In this document: in pieces, positions 8,680-17,763 of the stretch | Layout: the number at the start of each line of letters is the position of its first letter | Numbering within the stretch: position 1 is the first letter of the stretch | Assembly (NCBI RefSeq): GCF_009737085.1 | Contig: NZ_WOVL01000038.1 | Coordinates: 1-42,529, forward strand | Reading direction: 5' to 3' | Source: Paenibacillus sp. NEAU-GSW1 | Lineage (GTDB): Bacteria > Bacillota > Bacilli > Paenibacillales > Paenibacillaceae | Length of the DNA: 42,529 nucleotides | Notes under the pieces: model-generated | What the model was told of the DNA's origin: nothing | Seen by the model: the letters and a program-made list of their open reading frames with translations, nothing else | Database searches by the model: none | Program-made: the position numbers and the translations under genes

Positions 8680-9474
8680 TCACTTCAAAATGGCCCCTGC
8701 AGTCAAAGCATTTTCGATCTTCTCGTTGCCTACCAAATAAACGATAATCATAGGCAAACTGGACAGCAGCATACTCGCGCCGATTAACCCCCAATCCGTA
8801 ACTCCCACATTGACAAAGAAACCAAGCAATCCCACGGTAAGCGGCCGAAATTGATCCTTGGAGGCAATAATAAAAGCTAGCGGGAATTCGTTCCAGATCC
8901 GAATGAATATAAGGACGCATTGCGTCACCAGCGCCGGCATCACGATTGGAAATATAATTCTTATATACGTTTGATAGACATTCGCTCCGTCTATGCATGC
9001 CGCTTCTTCCAGCTCCTTGGGCAACGAACGGAGAAAGGCATACAGCATCAATACGCAAGAAGCAATAGCGAAGCCGGAATACGGCAGGATAAGACCTAAA
9101 TAGCTATTTTTGATATGCATCCCTTTTACCAGCTGGAATAAAGGAATAACAACTACCTCGATAGGGACAATTAGTCCCATAGATACATAGAACAGCACCG
9201 CCGAATTGAATTTCCATTGCATGCGGCTGAGGCAATAAGCAAGCATGCTGCCCGTTGTCAACGTAATGGCAATTGTGCCTGCGGTATAAATCAAGCTGTT
9301 CTCGAAATACGTGTAAAAATGATATTTGGACAGCGCTTCGCTGAAGTTCAGCCAATCCAAGGAAGACGGTACGCCAAAAGGATTGTCGTAAGCTTCGCTT
9401 TTGGACTTCAACGACATCGTTACCATCCAGTATAAGGGAAACAGAAAACTGCATCCGACGGCTGCCCAAAACAC
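8680..9474 (-). CDS. ABC sugar transporter permease, MalG/UgpE type
   Basis: An inner-membrane permease of the CUT1 carbohydrate ABC importer family, about 264 residues with six predicted membrane spans. The conserved EAA loop that docks the ATPase is EEAACIDGANVYQTYIRIIF. The N-terminal signature FLFPLYWM is typical of MalG-like subunits. The GTG at 9474 has no good ribosome site. A CTG at 9490-9492 lies 4 bases after GGGGAG and adds LKVLSR before the first span, which looks more natural, so the true start may be 9492. It follows the partner permease by 16-34 bases. No ATPase gene is nearby; such importers usually borrow a shared MsmX-type ATPase. Confidence 0.88.
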   Translation of the reverse strand: MFWAAVGCSFLFPLYWMVTMSLKSKSEAYDNPFGVPSSLDWLNFSEALSKYHFYTYFENSLIYTAGTIAITLTTGSMLAYCLSRMQWKFNSAVLFYVSMGLIVPIEVVVIPLFQLVKGMHIKNSYLGLILPYSGFAIASCVLMLYAFLRSLPKELEEAACIDGANVYQTYIRIIFPIVMPALVTQCVLIFIRIWNEFPLAFIIASKDQFRPLTVGLLGFFVNVGVTDWGLIGASMLLSSLPMIIVYLVGNEKIENALTAGAILK

Positions 9475-9508
9475 CCGACTTAATACTTTCAGAAAACTCC
9501 CCCCCAGC

Positions 9509-10393
9509 TTAAAACTCTAGTTTTTCCCTAGCTACGTACCTTTGGATGACAAAGGAGATCAATAGGCATTCCAGAATAAAGATAACGGCAATCGCAGTAC
9601 CTTTGCCGAACTCGGAAGTATCAAATGCCGTATAATACATCTGGTAGATGACCGTCCTGGATGTGTCGCCCGGGCCTCCTGCCGTCATGACTCTTACATG
9701 CGAATAGAAAGCCATCGAGCCTAAGGTAGACAGAATAAGTACGTATTTGATGACATTCTGCAGCAAGGGGATCGTAATTCGTAAGCAGACTTGAACAAAA
9801 TTGGCGCCGTCGATCAAAGCCGCTTCATAGTAGCTTTTGGGTATGGTCTTGATTCCTGTATAAAACAGCATCGCGTTAAGACCAATATATTGCCATAGAA
9901 ATGTCAGCCCAATGCTGGGCATTACCGTTTTCTTTTCCGTCAACCACGAATGCGTCCAGGAACTCAACCCTAACGAGTTGAGCATGCTGTTAAACAGTCC
10001 CCAATTCGGTTCGTAGAACGCCAGCCAGATCTGGGCAACGACTGTGACTGACAAGATAGCGGGGAACATCGCCGCCGTCTTGAAGAATCGACGAAACTTT
10101 GGTGTTTGAGCATCCATAAAAAGCGCAAGCATCATGGATAGGGGCAGCCCCAGCAATAATGAGACGGCTACAATGAGATACGTATTTTTATGAGCGGTCC
10201 AAAAGGATGGGGAAGCCATCACATCTTTGTAATTATCTAAACCAACAAAGCCCAAATTTCGAAATCCGTCATGCTTATGCAAGCTCATCCAGATCTCCGG
10301 CAGCAAGGGATATACGCAGAATACGGTAAATAGCAGCAATGCCGGGGAAGCAAACACAAATATGGACAATTTGGTGCTAAAGTACTTGTTCAT
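9509..10393 (-). CDS. ABC sugar transporter permease, MalF/UgpA type
   Basis: A 294-residue CUT1 permease, partner of the next gene. It has six predicted membrane spans, the first at about residues 10-30. The EAA loop is YEAALIDGANFVQVCLRI, and the TAGGPGDTSRTVIYQMY region is typical of MalF/UgpA subunits. The frame opens five codons earlier, but GGAGAG lies 5 bases before the ATG at 10393, so that start is used. It sits between the binding protein and the second permease in one transcription unit. Confidence 0.9.
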   Translation of the reverse strand: MNKYFSTKLSIFVFASPALLLFTVFCVYPLLPEIWMSLHKHDGFRNLGFVGLDNYKDVMASPSFWTAHKNTYLIVAVSLLLGLPLSMMLALFMDAQTPKFRRFFKTAAMFPAILSVTVVAQIWLAFYEPNWGLFNSMLNSLGLSSWTHSWLTEKKTVMPSIGLTFLWQYIGLNAMLFYTGIKTIPKSYYEAALIDGANFVQVCLRITIPLLQNVIKYVLILSTLGSMAFYSHVRVMTAGGPGDTSRTVIYQMYYTAFDTSEFGKGTAIAVIFILECLLISFVIQRYVAREKLEF

Positions 10394-10470
10394 CGTTCTC
10401 TCCACCATTTAATTTGTGTCTAAATCCCCCCGGGACTAACCGAAGGGGATTCAGCTGTTATCGGAGCCTT

Positions 10471-11838
10471 TTACTTGTTAAACCACGTATTCTCTTCCCA
10501 AATTTTGTTCATCGCGGCATTAAAATCTTCGGCTGCATACTCGCCCGTTAATAGGTTCGCTCCCTGTGTAGACATTTCGGCAGAGGTTCTCGCATCCAGC
10601 GAATTAAGAGCAAAGGACGCGATTTTATTAGGGATCGGATTGTACCAGTCAACGAACTTCTGCATAAGCGGGCTCCTGTTATTTGCCTGATTGCCGGTCT
10701 GCAAGGATATTGGCGCTCCTGTAGATTCGAAGTATAGCGCATCCGCCATGGCCAGAAATTCGGCAAGCTTCACGGCTTCTTCCGGATGCTCGGTTTTGCC
10801 GTTTACCGCATAACCGTTAACCGGAGAACCCCAGAACTGTACGGTCTGTGCAGGATCATACTTATCGCTCGCGCTTGGGAATGGGAAGAAATCAACCGTT
10901 TCATCTTTGGCCAGATTTGGCAGCTCCCAAGTAAACATCCATAACATTGCCGCTTTTTTGGACGTAAACATCTCCATCGCCGGACCGTAATCCAGGTTGG
11001 CTATGCCGTCTGGGAACACGCCTTCCTTGACCAGCGTTTCGATGCGGGCCGCCCCTTCCTTGACGGATGGATTCGTAAAGTCCGTTTTGTTGCTGACAAG
11101 GTCCGCCATCGCCTGCGGATCCCCGATTTGAATCATTTGCTGCAGCATGAAGAGTTTTGGCCCCCATCCGTCCTTGCCGGGAGTCACAGCTGGAACCATG
11201 CCCTTACTCTTGAGCGTCTTCGAGATTTGAATCAGCTCATCGAACGTGGTCGGCACCTTAACCCCTGCTTCCTCAAACATGTCTTTATGGTAAAAGATGA
11301 CGGGGGTGAAATAGGTGTCGGCTCCGGAGGATAGGCTGTAAATTCCGTTATCGACATGCTTTAACGCATCCGGCACCGCATATTTGTCCAAGAAGCCGTC
11401 TTTGGAAATATAGGGTGTCAGATCCAGAATGCTGCCCGTGTTCTTCAGCGGGGTAAAGAAGCCTGCATCGCTCCAGAATACGTCAGGCATATCCCCGGAC
11501 GAATTCAACGTCTTCAATTTGTTTGCCATATCCTCGCCGCCGCCGCCGGGCTCAAACTCGACTTCAAGATTGGGAAGCGCAGCGGCAATGTTAGGCTTGA
11601 TGAATTTTTCCATGATGTTGTTGCGATTCTCGTCCGTCGTAATCGTAATAACTCTCATCTTGATTTTTTTGCCGTCCGTCGCAACAGTCTCCTTGTTATC
11701 TTCCGTGCTTGCCGCCGAAGGCGACGGACTATCGGACGGCTGGTTGGACTTTGTTTCATTCCCGCTGCTGCATGCCGAAGAAACCAGAAGAATGCTTGCC
11801 ATAAGGAACATAGTTGCTGCCTTTGACTTCGTTTTCAT
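10471..11838 (-). CDS. Sugar-binding lipoprotein of the ABC importer
   Basis: A 455-residue family 1 extracellular solute-binding protein. The signal peptide ends in the lipobox VSSAC, so C23 should be lipid-anchored to the membrane. A Ser/Pro/Thr-rich linker precedes the binding fold (about residues 55-455). Segments such as MPDVFWSDAGFF and IPVIFYHKDMFEEAGVKVPTT-type hinge sequence are characteristic. It should deliver oligosaccharides to the two permeases encoded just downstream. The ribosome site GGGGAGG lies 6 bases before ATG. A CcpA site lies 50 bases upstream. Confidence 0.92.
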   Translation of the reverse strand: MKTKSKAATMFLMASILLVSSACSSGNETKSNQPSDSPSPSAASTEDNKETVATDGKKIKMRVITITTDENRNNIMEKFIKPNIAAALPNLEVEFEPGGGGEDMANKLKTLNSSGDMPDVFWSDAGFFTPLKNTGSILDLTPYISKDGFLDKYAVPDALKHVDNGIYSLSSGADTYFTPVIFYHKDMFEEAGVKVPTTFDELIQISKTLKSKGMVPAVTPGKDGWGPKLFMLQQMIQIGDPQAMADLVSNKTDFTNPSVKEGAARIETLVKEGVFPDGIANLDYGPAMEMFTSKKAAMLWMFTWELPNLAKDETVDFFPFPSASDKYDPAQTVQFWGSPVNGYAVNGKTEHPEEAVKLAEFLAMADALYFESTGAPISLQTGNQANNRSPLMQKFVDWYNPIPNKIASFALNSLDARTSAEMSTQGANLLTGEYAAEDFNAAMNKIWEENTWFNK

Positions 11839-11887
11839 TGTTTACCTCCCCAATTTGTCGACGCGGATATCGGGTTGACTCTAGTTA

Positions 11888-11903
11888 TTGAAAGCGTTAT
11901 CAA
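11888..11903 (-). promoter_or_regulatory. CcpA catabolite-responsive element (cre)
   Basis: TTGAAAGCGTTATCAA matches the cre consensus WTGNAANCGNWNNCAW at every fixed position. It lies 50 bases before the binding-protein start. On the minus strand TTGTCT followed after 17 bases by TCAATA would place it over the promoter, so CcpA binding should repress transporter and enzyme genes when good sugars are present. Confidence 0.8.
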
Positions 11904-11977
11904 CCTTGAGACAATTTTACGAATCTTCCCAAATTTAGTACAGAGATTATTCTCGGGCCAACAGTAAAATTAACGGC

Positions 11978-12016
11978 AAAAAAATAGACGATAGAGGAAA
12001 GCTTTCACTCTCGTCT
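11978..12016 (-). terminator. Terminator after the yesN-type regulator gene
   Basis: On the minus strand AGACGAGAG pairs with CTCTATCGTCT (one bulged pair) around a short loop, followed by seven T. It lies 20 bases after the regulator stop codon and separates the two-component genes from the transporter genes, which therefore need their own promoter. Confidence 0.8.
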
Positions 12017-12035
12017 TACGTCTGCAGGAAATAAG

Positions 12036-13643
12036 TTATTGGATTTGATTCACATATTTGCTGGGCGTGATCCCCATATATTTTTTGAAGCATTTGCTGA
12101 AATAATTGGCGTCCGCATATCCCACCCGGTTCGCTACGCTTTGGATAACCTTCTCTCCCTGATCAAACAGCTCTTTTGCTTTAATGATCCGTATTTCGGT
12201 CAGGTAGTCATTGATCGTAAAGGTCGTCTCCTTTTTGAACACAAAGCAAAGATGATTGTAATTCATATGAACGCTTCTCGCGATGTCTTCGATTCGCAAT
12301 TCCTCATTGCCGTAGTGCCTCGAAATATACGATTTAACCTCCTCTATGACTTTGACGGCTTTATTGGTTTTGCGGCTATGCACATGATCCATCGCCTTTA
12401 AAATCAAAGCACGCATCCACTCCTCCAATTCGTTGAAGGTCTTCATTCGCTGAACATGTTGTATCATGTCGGGTTGCCTCGTATCTCGGAAGACATCCTC
12501 AAAGCTTTGCGACGCTTCAGCCAAAAATTCAAGGCATGTGGAAACGATTTCGATTCCGGCAAGGAGCAGCATTTCCATAGAAGCTTTATGAACGCGAGCG
12601 TCATGAAAAAAACGTATGAGCCACTCTTCCGTCTCGGCGATATTTCCGATTCGCATGAGCATCAGCAAGCCGCTTCTTTTTTCCACCGAGAACAACCCGG
12701 CCTTCATCCCGGTTTCCGCATGTAAGGAATGAACGAACACCTTGTTTCCGCCCCATACAAACCGATGCTTCAAGGCGATCAACGCTTCCTTATATGAACG
12801 CGGGATCGACTCAAACGTATCGCAGCCAATGCCTAATCCGATCGTTATCGTACAGGCCATATCGTTCTGTACGTTTAATCGAATCCTTTCACAAATCGTT
12901 TCCAGATTGTTGAAGGAGCCGTCAGGCGATCCTAGAATCATAACCAGACGCCCGTCATGATCTTGGCAACTCATACAGTGAAAGGCGTTTTGCATATATT
13001 GCTTAGCGATTTCTTGCACCTTGGCTTTATAAACGGGCATACTCTCATCAAGATGGTTCTCATCGATTTCATCCAGATCGACGACAACCGCCCGATAATG
13101 CAATCCTTCGAGCGGTATTCCCCAGTCGTGCAATCGTTCCTGTTCGGATCGCGTTCTAGAGCTGCCGCTGCCCTGCAACCAACCGTTTAGCACTTGCTCC
13201 TTTATGACAGACAAACCTTCGCTCGCCTGCTTTCTTAAGTCGTCCAATTCAAACTCTCCCAGACGCTCTGATTGTATCAGCTCCTTCATATCCATTAAGG
13301 AGCTTTGGAGTTCTTCTTCATTAATCGGTTTCAGCACGTAGTTAAAAACCCCCAATTGCACGGCCTGTCTGGCATACGCAAATTCGCTGTGACCTGACAA
13401 AACCAGAAACTTTGTTTTCTGGTCGCGCTCCTTGGCTTTATGTATAAACTCCAATCCATCCATAATCGGCATATTCATATCGACCAACACGACATCCGGC
13501 TCTACCTCGGGCATCAGCTCCAGCGCTTCCGCCCCGTTTTTTGCTTCCCCCGCGATTTCAAAGCCCAGCTCACCCCATGGCAGCGAAATCTTCAAGGCTT
13601 GCCTGAAGTAATATTCATCATCGACGATCAGCACTTTGTACAT
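12036..13643 (-). CDS. YesN-type response regulator with AraC DNA-binding domain
   Basis: A 535-residue response regulator. The receiver domain (residues 1-120) has the acidic pair D8/D9, the phosphate acceptor D55 in VLVDMNMP, and the lysine of LKPI near 105. A central linker region of about 280 residues follows, then an AraC/XylS double helix-turn-helix at about 430-535, ending with the typical VGYADANYFSKCFKKYMGI segment. The start at 13643 is taken because GGAGG lies 7 bases upstream and the receiver begins there. It is encoded 75 bases after the sensor kinase, its likely phosphodonor. It probably activates the adjacent transporter and beta-helix enzyme genes. Confidence 0.92.
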   Translation of the reverse strand: MYKVLIVDDEYYFRQALKISLPWGELGFEIAGEAKNGAEALELMPEVEPDVVLVDMNMPIMDGLEFIHKAKERDQKTKFLVLSGHSEFAYARQAVQLGVFNYVLKPINEEELQSSLMDMKELIQSERLGEFELDDLRKQASEGLSVIKEQVLNGWLQGSGSSRTRSEQERLHDWGIPLEGLHYRAVVVDLDEIDENHLDESMPVYKAKVQEIAKQYMQNAFHCMSCQDHDGRLVMILGSPDGSFNNLETICERIRLNVQNDMACTITIGLGIGCDTFESIPRSYKEALIALKHRFVWGGNKVFVHSLHAETGMKAGLFSVEKRSGLLMLMRIGNIAETEEWLIRFFHDARVHKASMEMLLLAGIEIVSTCLEFLAEASQSFEDVFRDTRQPDMIQHVQRMKTFNELEEWMRALILKAMDHVHSRKTNKAVKVIEEVKSYISRHYGNEELRIEDIARSVHMNYNHLCFVFKKETTFTINDYLTEIRIIKAKELFDQGEKVIQSVANRVGYADANYFSKCFKKYMGITPSKYVNQIQ

Positions 13644-13718
13644 GATCCGACCTCCTGTTCTATTCAATCCTTAACATGCGGATACTAGAGATGCCAGCCA
13701 CATGGATGCGGGCAGGAG

Positions 13719-15515
13719 CTAATGATGACGAAGAGGCAGTACGATTATAATTTTTGTATAAACGCCGTATTCGCTTTCAACTTGTAGTCCGTATCTGTCC
13801 CCGTACAGCATTCGGATCCGATTGGATACGCTTCTGATCCCAAATCCGCCGGTTTCATCAGGAACGCCGGACCCTTCCATTATTGCCTTGGTTTGATTCT
13901 TGTGCATTCCAGCCCCATTATCGTAAATTTCGATTTCCACATTGTTGCCGCAACGCCTTCCTGTAATGCGTATGATTCCTTTTTCCTTTTTGAGCTTCAA
14001 CCCGTGATAGATGGCATTCTCCACGATTGGCTGCAAAGTCAGCTTTGGTATCGAATATGTCATAATTTCATTGTCGATTTCCATCGTATACGCCATATAT
14101 TCCACATAACGAAGCTGCTGAATTTCCAAATAACTTTCCGTTAAACGCATCTCTTCACCTATCGATATAATATCGTTGCCTTTGCTTAACGAGATCTTAT
14201 AGAAATTCGCCATGTATTGGGCTGCCGTTATGGCTTGCTTCCCAAAGCCCAGCTTAATGAGCGAAATAATGGTTTCAACCGTATTGTACAAAAAATGAGG
14301 CTTCACTTGCGATTGCAGCAATTTAAATTCGATCTCGGCCTTTGTCCTTTGTTTCTCGACGTTCTCGGCCATAAGCGCCTCAATGCGGTCCATTAAATTA
14401 TTGAAGCCCTCGCTTAAATATCCAATTTCATCTGTTGATTGGTACGAGCTTCTGACTTGCATCTTTCCCGTTCGGATTTCTCTCATTGTCTTGGCAAGCC
14501 GGAAGATGGGCCTCGTGATTGATCGGGACAATAAAAAGGATACAATTAATGCCAGCAGCAAGCATGCTGCGCCGATCCCGATAATCAGTTGATTGATTTC
14601 CTTCCGCTCCGAAGTAATATCATCCATAGGGATAGCGCTTACAATTGTCCATTGCAACGGTGCGAAGCGATGAGTGAGTATCAACTTTTCTTGACTTCCG
14701 CTGCCTTGAATAAAGCTTGCGTCTTTACCATCGTCGGGAATGCTTATGGAGACGGCTTCTTTGAAATCCCGGTATAACATGGCTTTATTCTGTGCGGAAA
14801 TAATTCGGCCGGCGGAATCGACGATATAAAATTCCCCGCCCTTATTTTTTCCTTCCTCGTAAATCGAAGCAATAGTCGTTTCTTTCACGTATAAAAAAAC
14901 GCTGCCTATCGTTTTACCGGTATCTTTGTGAATGACCGTTTTGGAAACCGCAAATACATTGTCTTCACCTTCATACAAGAATCTGAATTTGATCAAACCG
15001 GTCCAAGCGGGCAAATAGACACGATCCTCCGCGCCATAACCGTTACCGAATATGCGGGAAGCGTATGCGTTATCGGCAAACCCGACGTCTGCCCAGTAAT
15101 GATTCGAGGTGAGGATGCTTACCGCTTTAATTTTAGTGTTAGGCTCCACTATATTGCTGATGGTCTCTGAAAGGGTTTTGTTTATCGAGAGGTTATTTAA
15201 GCCTTCAACCGGTTTGCTCGCATCGAACTCATTGTTTAATAAAAAATCGTTATAAAGCACGTTCTGCAATCGATAATCGCTTGCCAAAATTTTGGAATAA
15301 TCTTCAATTGTAAATAACAAGGTTTGAAGGTTGTTATTGATGAGCACAAGTTCCCGGGATGAATTATTGATCGCTTTCTCAATAATAGCCTTCTGTGAAA
15401 TCGTGTTGGCAAAGAACGACTGAGTGGAAATAAGTACGACAATGATTAAAATATTCGTTATGAATATTTTATTTTTAATGGAAATCCCGCCTATATACTT
15501 CGAGAACCCTTTCAT
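13719..15515 (-). CDS. YesM-type sensor histidine kinase
   Basis: A 598-residue membrane kinase. One span lies near residues 15-36, an extracellular dCache-like sensor region at about 37-295, a second span near 300-322, then HAMP, a His_kinase domain with the phospho-acceptor histidine near 406 (QSQVKPHFLYNT), and an HATPase domain with N-box PIVENAIYHG and G-boxes DNGAGM and GGFGIRSV. All parts needed for ATP binding and transfer are present. It should sense an oligosaccharide or its binding protein outside the cell and phosphorylate the regulator encoded next. The ribosome site AAAGGAAG is about 10 bases before ATG. The palindrome TCTTATATAAGA lies just upstream. Confidence 0.92.
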   Translation of the reverse strand: MKGFSKYIGGISIKNKIFITNILIIVVLISTQSFFANTISQKAIIEKAINNSSRELVLINNNLQTLLFTIEDYSKILASDYRLQNVLYNDFLLNNEFDASKPVEGLNNLSINKTLSETISNIVEPNTKIKAVSILTSNHYWADVGFADNAYASRIFGNGYGAEDRVYLPAWTGLIKFRFLYEGEDNVFAVSKTVIHKDTGKTIGSVFLYVKETTIASIYEEGKNKGGEFYIVDSAGRIISAQNKAMLYRDFKEAVSISIPDDGKDASFIQGSGSQEKLILTHRFAPLQWTIVSAIPMDDITSERKEINQLIIGIGAACLLLALIVSFLLSRSITRPIFRLAKTMREIRTGKMQVRSSYQSTDEIGYLSEGFNNLMDRIEALMAENVEKQRTKAEIEFKLLQSQVKPHFLYNTVETIISLIKLGFGKQAITAAQYMANFYKISLSKGNDIISIGEEMRLTESYLEIQQLRYVEYMAYTMEIDNEIMTYSIPKLTLQPIVENAIYHGLKLKKEKGIIRITGRRCGNNVEIEIYDNGAGMHKNQTKAIMEGSGVPDETGGFGIRSVSNRIRMLYGDRYGLQVESEYGVYTKIIIVLPLRHH

Positions 15516-15692
15516 CTCGTGATTACTTCCTTTCTCTTATATAAGAAAGTTGATGTGAAGTGCGTGGATACAGCGCCTTTACATCAGAATAGCAGAGGTT
15601 TATTTAGTGTCAACTTGAAATGTTCGGATGCTTCCCCTTCTTTTTGGTGTTACTTATGATTTTAATTTACAGGTTAAAGGCAAACGGAGAAA

Positions 15693-15802
15693 TTCGAATG
15701 ATTCTGGAGAAGCGTCAGCGTTCGCTTTTGCTCGGGGATTCCAACCCTATTTCGTTGATTCAAAGGAATCCCCGAGCAATAGCGATCGGAAGAACATTCG
15801 AA
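15693..15802. repeat. Large palindromic element (RNA hairpin or repeat unit)
   Basis: The inner arms TTGCTCGGGGATTCC (15728-15742) and its exact complement (15765-15779) enclose a 22-base loop. Pairing extends outward with few mismatches, and the ends carry TTCGAATG (15693-15700) and CATTCGAA (15795-15802). The whole unit is about 110 bases. It lies between the kinase promoter and the terminator of the thioesterase operon and does not encode a protein. It may be a mobile palindromic repeat or a structured RNA. Confidence 0.65.
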
Positions 15803-15824
15803 CTCGCAGGTTGCTGCTTTACCT

Positions 15825-15872
15825 AAAAAGAGCGGCCGTCTCATCGTCAATTTAATGACTTTTGAGACGGCC
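15825..15872 (-). terminator. Terminator of the thioesterase operon, with IS-end-like arms
   Basis: GGCCGTCTCA (15834-15843) and TGAGACGGCC (15863-15872) are perfect inverted repeats around 19 bases. On the minus strand they are followed by GCTCTTTTT, so they can end transcription of the gene stopping at 15985. The arm sequence GGGGCCGTCTCAAAAG also occurs at the insertion-sequence end at 42247-42262, so the hairpin may derive from that element. Confidence 0.7.
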
Positions 15873-15984
15873 CCTTCCGATTTCACTTCTTCGCTTAATA
15901 AAATTTCACTTCTATTCTTAGCTTTGGGGCTCTGCTGTTTATCCATGATTTGTAATTGTGAAACACCATAAAATCCATATTATT

Positions 15985-17250
15985 CTATAAATGTTGTTGA
16001 AAAAAATGTAACACTTTATTCCATGAATCTACGGATGCATATGCGTTGTTTTTAGGAGTCCCGCCGTTAAAAAAAGTCTGTGTTGCCGGTACATATGGCA
16101 ATCCAATCAGATGTCCAGCATTTTCGTATTTGAGACTTTCAAAAGTATATGGGAAATTGTTCGTCTTCATTCTACTCTCGATCATGTCATGATAGTGAAA
16201 TTGAGGACCATATGCATCGTCTTCGCCACCGATAATCATAATTGGCCCATTGGTTTTTTCTGCTTGGATTGCAGCATTTTTAACGGCTTCCCTATCCTTT
16301 ATACTTTCAATAAACATCTCCCTTAGCCGTCCGTTTTGCAAATAACTATTCATTTGTTCTTCATTGGCTTTGAATCTTACATAAGGTAAAGCATTACCTC
16401 TATAAGACCAAGAGGAAACGTCTTTTGGAAAGGAACGCGGATTGCCTGGAACCCCCTGAAAGACACAGGGATGGGGAGAAGAAGCAACAACTGCTTTTAT
16501 TTGAGGGATAGTAGCGCCAAGCAATAATGCAAGTTCAGCTCCTTTTGAACGTCCGAAAACACCAATATTGCTTACACTCACATAATGTTGTTTCTGAATC
16601 CATTCAACTGCTTTTTCAAAATATTCTAAGGGAATTTCTTGTAACGAATCAGGAAGGTCTTTAAATTTGAAATAGGAAAGGGCTAGAGCAGAAAATCCAC
16701 GTGAAGCCAAAATGGCTGCAAAATTCCTTGCTGGTGCCAATCCACCCTCTCCGCCTCCAAGAACAACAATTACCGGAGAAGGTTCTGATTTTCGTTGATA
16801 ATAAAATAATCCATACATACTATCTTCATTTAATAAATGAATGTTTATACTTGGGGATGTATACAACCGTTCAAAGTTGGCGGTTGCCAACACTATTCCA
16901 TTTGCTTCTGCGGAAAAAGTAATAATTGTTGATGGGACTTGTGCGATTTCTAAAAGGTTTTCAGGAGGTGGGTACTTCATATTGGTCATGTTCATCGACC
17001 AAAATAATCCCATTGGATCAATAGCATCATATGTCCCAGAAACAGGTTTTTGCTTTTCCAAATCAATCGAACCGTTTTCATCGGTTACATACGTAGCATA
17101 GGATTCTGCCGTTACTTCGATATCGTATAGATGATTCATTTTTGCTCTTATCGTCACTAATTCACTTGGATTAAAGCCAGTTAATTTAATTTTCACCGGC
17201 TCATCCACAAGACCTTTTTCAGGGTTGATTTGTATTTTACTATTGATCAT
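15985..17250 (-). CDS. Acyl-CoA thioesterase / BAAT-family alpha/beta hydrolase
   Basis: A 421-residue two-domain protein. The N-terminal half (about 5-130) is the all-beta acyl-CoA thioester hydrolase/BAAT domain (GLVDEPVKIKLTGF). The C-terminal half is an alpha/beta hydrolase of the dienelactone/BAAT type with nucleophile elbow GRSKGAE (serine near 232), acid in GGEDDAYGP (near 343) and histidine in NAGHLIG (near 380). The nucleophile is serine rather than the cysteine of mammalian BAAT, which favours thioester or ester hydrolysis over amino-acid conjugation. It has no signal peptide. It is the last gene of a three-gene operon, 33 bases after the DUF1992 gene. Substrate unknown. Base use is more AT-rich than in the flanking xylan genes. 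Confidence 0.85.
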   Translation of the reverse strand: MINSKIQINPEKGLVDEPVKIKLTGFNPSELVTIRAKMNHLYDIEVTAESYATYVTDENGSIDLEKQKPVSGTYDAIDPMGLFWSMNMTNMKYPPPENLLEIAQVPSTIITFSAEANGIVLATANFERLYTSPSINIHLLNEDSMYGLFYYQRKSEPSPVIVVLGGGEGGLAPARNFAAILASRGFSALALSYFKFKDLPDSLQEIPLEYFEKAVEWIQKQHYVSVSNIGVFGRSKGAELALLLGATIPQIKAVVASSPHPCVFQGVPGNPRSFPKDVSSWSYRGNALPYVRFKANEEQMNSYLQNGRLREMFIESIKDREAVKNAAIQAEKTNGPIMIIGGEDDAYGPQFHYHDMIESRMKTNNFPYTFESLKYENAGHLIGLPYVPATQTFFNGGTPKNNAYASVDSWNKVLHFFQQHL

Positions 17251-17283
17251 ATCTATCTCACCTACTCACTTAAATTGCTAGTT

Positions 17284-17733
17284 TTAGTGCCATTTCTGAT
17301 ATTGTTCTGCAATATTTTCTGTAGTTATTATTATTCTTTGCATATAACGCGAAGGGACTTGAAGGTTATATTTCTTTATTTCCTGATTGATTTCATCAAG
17401 CTTGTGCTCAAGGTCAGTCTTGTTCATATTCTCCATCTGATCGATCAATGCTTCTATTGTCTTGCAAATTTCTTTTTGCAGTTCTAACCATGGGGGTAAA
17501 TAATTAGCATTTTTAAGTATGCTTTGAAATGGATCGCCTTCTGCCACTTTAAGCGGTTTTCCGAAGCCCGGAAGCTCCTTTAAATCGCCGCGTTTTTCAT
17601 AGTCGGAAACGATCTCATCCATTTGATGATTGAATGCACGTTCCTTCATGATCGTTGCAGGCGCATCTTCCATGACATCTCTTGAAAGTGGGGATATTTT
17701 ACTATTCGTTTTTTTGCTTTTCTTGAAAAACAC
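17284..17733 (-). CDS. DUF1992 (DnaJ-homologue C28-like) protein
   Basis: A 149-residue cytoplasmic protein with the DUF1992 domain: GDLKELPGFGKPL, then DPFQSILKNANYLPPWLELQKEI at about 68-90, followed by a charged helical region. The family's biochemical role is unknown; eukaryotic relatives are called DNAJC28 although no J-domain is present. The start is GTG at 17733: AGGAGG lies 7 bases upstream, and the closer ATG is out of frame. It lies 30 bases after the helix-turn-helix/F1-beta gene and before the thioesterase, so the three are co-transcribed. Confidence 0.85.
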   Translation of the reverse strand: MFFKKSKKTNSKISPLSRDVMEDAPATIMKERAFNHQMDEIVSDYEKRGDLKELPGFGKPLKVAEGDPFQSILKNANYLPPWLELQKEICKTIEALIDQMENMNKTDLEHKLDEINQEIKKYNLQVPSRYMQRIIITTENIAEQYQKWH

Positions 17734-17763
17734 GCTTCATCCTCCTTCAAGTCGGGATATGAT

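Noticed and set aside
15674..15946. A 90-codon minus-strand frame
   Set aside because: It is made of the palindromic element and the terminator arms; the apparent protein reflects repeats, not a gene.
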